This document shows positions 58,240 to 64,000 of a DNA stretch of 64,000 nt, in pieces (position 1 is the first letter of the stretch; each line of letters opens with the position of its first letter). The stretch comes from Diorhabda sublineata (Eukaryota; Arthropoda; Insecta; Coleoptera; Chrysomelidae), in assembly GCF_026230105.1 (NCBI RefSeq), contig NC_079485.1, forward strand, positions 31,043,572 to 31,107,571. The letters are read 5' to 3'. Both the position numbers and the translations under genes were made by a program. The notes below the pieces were generated by a model. The model saw only the letters and a program-made list of their open reading frames with translations, was not told the DNA's origin and ran no database searches.

Positions 58240-59685
58240 ACAAGAAAAATCACAAGATTTTTAAGCTATTACCATCAACTCCAAGACTCTACTAAGGAAA
58301 ATACAATTTCGTGCTCAATTTTCTTGCCAGTGACTTGTAGAGGAGTCGCCTTTTGCTCAATAATGTATATATTTCAGTGAAATGCACTTCTACTGCAATC
58401 ATATGCAAAAATCATTTATGGAATATATTGGTGGACTAGTAGTGCATGTCGACGAACTAAGTTTGTTGAAAAGATTTTGGGGGGAAATTGAAGCATGAGG
58501 AAGGTATATAGTTTCCGGCGCATTCGCCATTGATTTGATCCGAGACTACTGTTGCAAATTACATAGCTTTATACCATCAAAAGTTTCTGGTTCAATTGCT
58601 AATATTGTGTATCATGAGGTAAAGAAAACAATATCAACACTTTAATTTCATTAAAGAAATAATTTCAGTCTATATTCTTATTTTCCTGATTCATCAGTCA
58701 TTCTTGATTTGAATATGTCGCTAAAAAATCCGAAAATATTATCATATGCAATCAATTCAAATCAAATAGGTTTTTTAGAGAGCTTAAAGTTTGATCTATA
58801 ATTTTTAAGAAAAAGCTAATTTTTGAAGCCTGAGTGGTCTCATCTCGGTGTTCATAGTCAACAGTTTTTATTTAAATTTATTCTTGAATGTTGGCAACTT
58901 CTTCAATCAAAAATTTCTTGAAATGATTGGTCAGATCTATATTGCTGGAAGTGATCATTTAAATTTTTTGGGTAGGTTTGTCATTCTTTAATATTAATTG
59001 CAGCACTTTGCATTTGTTTTCTGGCAATATTTATATGAAATAGAACGTCATACCAAATAATAATTTCACAAATAAATTTTTTACGTTAAAAGAGAACTCG
59101 CTTATGTCTTGCATCAATGTGAAAGGAATTGTCCCCAGCAACTTCTAGAAGACTTTCGCAAATTTTAATTAATCACGGGACATAATCATGTATCGCTTTT
59201 GTAGTGCTTCAGGTATTATTTCTGACCAGGAAAAATCAAGAAACTTTCTCCTGGCATGCTCTTGCAACATAGGAATCGGAAGTAACTGGATGATATACTA
59301 ATCTGTCTGTATTTATACCTAATCCTATTAATAATAGTTTTATTTTAATTTAATTTTCGTATTTTGTACTTTTTTCCAAATTTTTTTAAATTTTTTTACT
59401 CAGTGTTTTGGCTCCCGTTAAAGATGGCGTCCTTGTGGATTGCACACATTGCATATATGATACTGGGGGCCTTGATTGGAAAAACAAAATGCAACATATA
59501 CAGATGGACGAGTTATATTTGGTCACTTTCTAAAAATGTCGGAGCATGACATCAAGAAGTAGAGATTATATTGCCTAAATTCACCCATTTTGGCAGCGCA
59601 CCAAGCGCATTTTTCAAGTAGAAATCAATGCAATTGAAAAATGTGTTCAGGTCAATCTAGAGACGGAATATCATCATCCTGTCTG
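58240..59685. other. No gene recognised
   Basis: AT-rich sequence. About 58800-59300 has several short open pieces on the minus strand, suggesting an old coding remnant, but none matches a family I can name. Confidence 0.35.
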
Positions 59686-59689
59686 ATAA

Positions 59690-60330
59690 TTAAGCAGCTA
59701 TTAGAGCTCTAAGCTCCAATATCATAAAATTCAAATTGAACGAGCTAGGCAAGAGCTGATAATCTCGCTAAAGCGGTGGCAGACAATCCCTTCATGGGAC
59801 CCGAACCCTTCTGTGGTATATCAGCTACAGGACAATGGAAAAAGCACTGGAAAGCACTGGAAAAGAGGGTAGATAGGAGCAAAACCAATTATTGGGACAA
59901 CCTACAGGGGAGACTGGCAAATACTCTTCTGGGAAACTATAACCAGAGTATATCTACTGAATGTATCAACCTAAGTATGAGCAATCTACGACGACTACTA
60001 ACAGGATTTCTATCAGGGTATTGTCGCCTCAATAAACACCTGAAGACGCTGGACCTAACAGATAATGCGACGTGCACATTTTGTTGTACAGAGGACAAAA
60101 ACTCCAACCACATTTTCTCGAAGTGTAAAATACTAATTAACTCCAGAGCAATACAAGTTGGAGCGTATGAAATAGAAGACGAAGATCTCTGGCAACCACA
60201 ACCATCCAACTTTTTAAAAAGAGTGGCAAAGGGATTAGCATATTATTTTATCGCCTGGGCTATAAGTCTCCAGACAAATGTAGTGTATAGAATGGAATGC
60301 AATACAAAGAACGTTTTATGCATTCATTAA
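59690..60330 (+). pseudogene. RNase-H-bearing non-LTR element, copy 2
   Basis: The plus strand encodes an RNase H remnant (AAIRALSSNIIKFKL), then directly ELGKS and ADNLAKAVADNPFMGPEPF in another frame, and an open C-terminal region from 59776 to 60330. That region has the post-RNase-H pattern: LSMSNLRRLLTGFLSGYC then RLNKHLKTL (normally L-LTG-x-L-x-GHC-x-L-x-x-HL), and CTFCCTEDKNSNHIFSKC, a gag-like C-x2-C-x7-H-x4-C knuckle (the usual form is C-x2-C-x-E-x-E-T-x-x-H-x-L-x-x-C). The same WVPGH-containing segment is missing as in the 45.6-kb copy, plus about 20 bp more. It is 5' truncated, and the 184-codon frame is not a host gene. Confidence 0.85.
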
Positions 60331-60334
60331 ATCA

Positions 60335-61510
60335 TCAGGAAGGGTATTAAGCTTAGGTTACACATGTTGACATATTACTGGTTAAATAATATTTGATTGA
60401 GGTTATTAGAATTCTTTGAACAGAACAAACAAACAGAATATTCAAATTTTCAGCTAAGTAATCAAACTTGAAGTATTGATATACTCAGTGACATAAAAAT
60501 CCGAGCACCAGTAAACATTATTAATAATTTACGATATTAAGATATTAGTTTATCGTTTTCAGTGTACGAAGAAATACTAATTGGTGACATCTAAGTTAGA
60601 GAGGGGTTCTTGGGAAGCCGAGCTATAGATCTAAGAATATGGAATGGTACTTGTAATTTGTTTGAAGACGGCTAGAAATTTTTGTCATAGCGACTTCAGT
60701 TGGTATTATCTTTAATTCTAAAATATGGAAGAAAACGAAGAGCGTGGAATCAAAACTATGGTTAACCTATTTGAAGTTGGACTTCGTAGAATAAATTTAC
60801 GGCGTCTTCTGATAAATCTTCGATTGGAGTTAAATTTCAATTATATACATCTTAGTTTTAGTCCCTGATATGTTTACACCAAATTTTACTTATATAAAAT
60901 ATTAACTAGCGATTCGGGTGTCTATATTACAGAATATATATTATTTAAACTTGAAGTTTAGAGATTATATTTCATGCAATTTTCATTCAAAGACATTGCC
61001 ACACTCAAATTCCTTAATGTTGAAATAAATATTTTGTCTGAGTGTGTAATTAAAAATTCCCTCGGAAGTGCCGTTTTTTCTTAAAGTAGAATAACGACTG
61101 AAGTTGGAAAAAGCTTGAAAAGCCAAACCGTACCAAAGGCGAGTGGTAAATACGCGTAAAATCGCACATTCCCGGCTTGGCACATAGGCAGATAACGGTA
61201 TATAAACCGCATATACAAAATGAAATATGCTTGTCTTTTACGCTGTTTGCAAGCAGATGATATATGCACTGCCGTATTATTTTCCCGAGAACTTCGGAGT
61301 TGGAGTTAGTCTTAGCTTCTTCTTTTCAGTATCTCTAACGTTTTAATGGCCATTGTTGTATTCGCATTTTCATGCGGTTAGAAAATACAACATCGTAAAT
61401 ATGTTCTATATCTTGAAATATTTGAAAACATAGAAAATTGATAATCCAATATCCTATTTCCAAAATAACCAGATTTGGTTCTTAATAGAGCAATAAAGAG
61501 TATTTTGATG
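60335..61510. other. No gene recognised
   Basis: AT-rich sequence. About 60660-60840 weakly resembles 36440-36660 (see that entry). No coding region is supported. Confidence 0.4.
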
Positions 61511-61514
61511 ATGA

Positions 61515-61953
61515 TGATGTGTGTTCATACCAGTTTCTTAAACATGAATGTTTCCTTCGATTTTTCCTTCTATTATCAATTTCATGACATCATACTTGTT
61601 CTTATGGTATATGTGGCCCAGATAAGCGGCCTTTCTTCTCTTTATTGTTGTAAGTAACTCTCTTTCCTTTCCCATACGTCTAAGCACTTCATCGTTAGGT
61701 ATATGTTGAGTCCATGATATTTTTAGTATTCTACGGAAGATCCATATTTCAAAAACCTCGATTCTGTTCATGGTATCCACTTTTAATGTCCATGTTTCTG
61801 CTCCATACAAGAAAACTGAGCGCACGTACGCGCTTGTAAAACGGTATCTTAAATTTAAAGTCAAGGTTGCGTTACATAGTAGGAGTTTTTTCACCTTCAG
61901 GAATGTGGCTCTAGCTTGTTGCGTATACGTGATTTTACCTCGACGTCAGGATC
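61515..61953 (-). pseudogene. Non-LTR reverse transcriptase C-terminal fragment
   Basis: The minus strand reads DPDVEVKSRIR, QARATFLKVKKLLLCNATLT then LNLRYRFTSAYVRSVFLYGA and ETWTLKV, FEIWIFRRILKISWTQHI, EVLRRMGKERELLTTIKRRK, AAYLGHIYHKNKYDVMKLII and EGKIEG. This matches the stretch after the RT palm in a common insect endonuclease/RT family (L-x-CYV-x-S-x-LLYG-x-ETW, then W-x-x-x-x-SNEEVL). One frame change near 61910 and a stop after EGNIHV end the reading. Its upstream part is cut by the Tc1-like element beginning at 61956. Confidence 0.8.
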
Positions 61954-61955
61954 TA

Positions 61956-62720
61956 CATTTGTAGTTTAAACTATGATTCATCGATGCAACCCCCTTTTGC
62001 TTTTATTATTCTTACAATTTTGACATTCCCTCTAACAATTACAGCAATTAATTTGGCTCCATTCGTTTTTCAGGATATTCCAAAGATGTGGAAGTGAAAG
62101 AAGTGGAAGTGGGACACTTATTTTTGACTTCCCTGTCCAATTTGTTTCACAATAACTCAATCGGGCTGAGTTCGGGCGACTGAGACGGCCAAATCATAAC
62201 AATCGTTCCTCCTTTACCTGCGTACAAAAACTTTTCTCTTAAATCCAAAATCCTCAAACTTTGACTCATCACTCCTTTAAACTCTCTTCCAATCTTAATG
62301 CGTCCAATTTTTATATTTTGCAAAATCTTAATTTTATTTTGACATCTTGAAAGAGCTATCCTTCCAAAAAGTCCAGCTTCTCTCAATTTTCTTTTTACTG
62401 TAGAAATACTCAAAGGCAGATCCTTAGATTCATTCATCTGAGGTACTATCTCTGGGCCCGTGTGGTGTTGATAACGCTTAGTAATCGAAATAATAAGTTG
62501 TGGTTTTGGTTTTTCGAGGTCGACTATGAAGAAATGCGATTAAAGCGAGTTTCAACCGATAGTTTCTTGGTTTTACCCATTTTAAAACTAATAAGTCTGA
62601 ATTTGTGACAACGAAAACAATTCGTATACGAACTTCACAAGAAGGTGTCTTGATCCAAAAAGTATAAATCACAGCACGTCCTTCCGTCTCACAAGACTAA
62701 TTGATACTAAACTACAATGA
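61956..62720 (-). mobile_element. Tc1-like element, internally deleted
   Basis: Ends are CATTTGTAGTTTAAAC at the left and, complemented, TCATTGTAGTTTAGTA at the right, each beside TA (61954-61955 and 62721-62722). The minus strand keeps the start of a Tc1-like transposase (MGKTKKLSVETRF near 62580), STVKRKLREAGLFGRIALSR (paired-domain end), a short middle piece KFLYAGKGGTIVM joined directly to IWPSQSPELSPIELL (the third catalytic motif, S-P-D-L-N-P-I-E in active forms), and LDREVKNKCPTS. Both the first and second catalytic Asp regions are deleted. It inserted into the non-LTR fragment at 61515-61953. Confidence 0.75.
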
Positions 62721-62724
62721 TAAA

Positions 62725-63350
62725 AACCGAAAAAAAATTTCACAGTTTAATAATGATAAATCAGCCGGTACTTGGAAGTTTTAACCTGTCGCATTCATTG
62801 ACAAAATTAAAACACACTCTAGTATAAAGTAAAAGAATAAATTTTTGACCTTGGCTTGACAATTATTCGAAAAAATCATATAAAAATGTCTGAATAATAA
62901 GGAATTAAAGATAGTTATGATTTTATGAAACTTTTAAGGATTATACAAATATATGAAAAAACTGATTCGTCATCGCACAGTCGAAACTACTAAAGCCTCA
63001 ATTATGATATTTAAAGAGTGGTTTCCTTTTATAACCTCCCCCTGAGAATGTTTCATTCCTAAGGGAATTAAACTAGGGATAGAAATTTGCATGAAAGTTC
63101 ATTTTGATATAAGGAAAATGTTTTTGAAAATTCAACCTATATGGGGATGAAAGTTTGTATTAAAATCCGCCGGATTTTTGAAAAAAAGATAAAGTTGTGT
63201 GTGAATCTCAATTTAAAAAATCATCTAATTCATTAATTGATTTATTCTCATTCGATTTTATAGTCTTTATAACGAATATGATTTTAAATATGTATTATAG
63301 AAAGTGACAGGATAATTTAATAGCCCTTCCAATGTATTTTTGGATGAGTG
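62725..63350. other. No gene recognised
   Basis: AT-rich sequence with no supported coding region. Confidence 0.45.
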
Positions 63351-63354
63351 TCAT

Positions 63355-63780
63355 AGGTAATTTTGCTCGACGCAAATTGTTAAAAGACGCGGCACCGGGA
63401 ATGTCAGGCATCGCTGTATCGGCGTAAGTATCCGATGGAAACACACCTGGCATCCGCAGTCTCAATTCCCAATCCTTAGATGCATGGACCCCGGAATCTT
63501 AATTAATTTCGCAGTCGTAATCTCGACCAATTAAACGGCAATTTCTCGGAAAACATAAAGGATTTTTGCGAGAAGGGAGTTTCGAGCCGGGAAATACCGC
63601 CATAACTCATCTATCCTATAAGATTACTGATCTTTAATCCCCTTCTTCTCTCTTTAGCGAGCCGCGTACTCCTAAAAGTTGAGATTTACGGCGTTCCTGG
63701 AATTATATTGTTGGGTGGTTCGTTTTGGCACAGCACAGCGCGAGCTGCCGACGTCGTTATACTTAGCTCTTGGAATTATT
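63355..63780. promoter_or_regulatory. Base-balanced non-coding block, candidate regulatory element
   Basis: This block has a much more even base composition than its surroundings, yet all frames contain stops and no transposon protein or repeat end is visible. It holds motifs typical of developmental enhancers: TTAATTAATTT and CCAATTAAACG (homeodomain-type cores), CATAAAGG (Cdx/Abd-B-like core), GCCATAACTC (Pho-type GCCAT) and CTTCTCTC (GAGA-type, complemented). It may be an enhancer or response element for a gene outside the window. The function is inferred from composition and motifs only. Confidence 0.4.
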
Positions 63781-63784
63781 ATGA

Positions 63785-64000
63785 TATATCTAGACAAAAT
63801 CTACCAGCACACCACCTTTTAAGACATCATTAGATATATAGACCGTTCACAATGTTGCCAAGCTTATTCAGATTTACGCAATCTCACAAAACTTTAGAAT
63901 AGAATATTCATCTATCTACCGATTATATTAACATGAAGAGAGAGAGAGAAATAAGCTTTATTGTTATTAAAAAATTTCACAATTTTATATTATATAATAT
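63785..64000. other. No gene recognised; short (GA)n tract
   Basis: AT-rich end of the window. A short GA run (GAAGAGAGAGAGAGAAATAA) lies at about 63935-63952. Confidence 0.6.

Noticed and set aside
59776..60330. 184-codon open frame as a possible host gene
   Set aside because: Its motifs (PFMGPEPF, LRRLLTGFLSGYC, C-x2-C-x7-H-x4-C) are those of the region after RNase H in non-LTR elements.

Overview
The window looks like nuclear DNA from an insect, possibly a beetle (the order is a guess). It is AT-rich and carries two tRNA-Arg genes, one spliced leucine-rich-repeat (LRR) receptor gene with a 10-kb intron, and a dense layer of decayed transposable elements of kinds common in insects: mariner, Tc1, piggyBac, hAT, a crypton-type tyrosine recombinase, Jockey/CR1/RTE-like and RNase-H-bearing non-LTR elements, and a Penelope-like GIY-YIG fragment. 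A short TTAGG run, the usual arthropod telomere unit, sits inside one palindrome. There are no operons, CRISPR arrays or bacterial-style genes.

Layout. 0-16 kb: a mariner pseudogene with both ends present (22-1284), a tyrosine-recombinase remnant (4240-4997), a piggyBac C-terminus (7557-7891), a possible lone terminal exon with an insulin A-chain-like motif (9182-9403), a short mariner deletion derivative (9460-10027), a two-copy 321-bp tandem repeat (13250-13890) and hAT and mariner fragments. 16-17 kb: two nearly identical tRNA-Arg(CCU) genes on the minus strand with a foldback element between them. 17-26 kb: a Jockey-like RT fragment, a Penelope GIY-YIG fragment, a nearly complete Tc1-like element (20433-22004), then a hAT-type element (22775-23764) with an 8-bp target duplication, inserted at the edge of a second element with terminal inverted repeats of more than 300 bp (23769-25180).

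27-39.5 kb: the main host gene. Exon 1 (39336-39500) encodes a signal peptide and LRRNT cap. Exon 2 (27240-29108) encodes the LRR array, LRRCT cap, one membrane helix and a cytoplasmic tail with a coiled coil and a PPSY motif. Together they give a 677-residue type I membrane protein. The intron is a transposon trap holding at least six element fragments.

40-64 kb: further transposon remains, including two copies of an RNase-H-bearing non-LTR family that appear to share one internal deletion junction, two palindromic elements (49.65-50.26 and 53.67-54.14 kb), a hAT-ended element containing a CR1-like RT fragment (54830-56716), a second copy of the 32-kb Tc1 family, a Tc1-like element inserted into a non-LTR fragment, and near the right edge a base-balanced non-coding block (63.35-63.78 kb) that reads like a regulatory element.

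No complete, clearly new multi-gene system is visible. The most interesting signals are a hammerhead-ribozyme-like motif in the palindrome of the 22.8-kb hAT element, the 63.4-kb block, the insulin-like exon and the palindromes. All assignments rest on reading the sequence; no database search was run.
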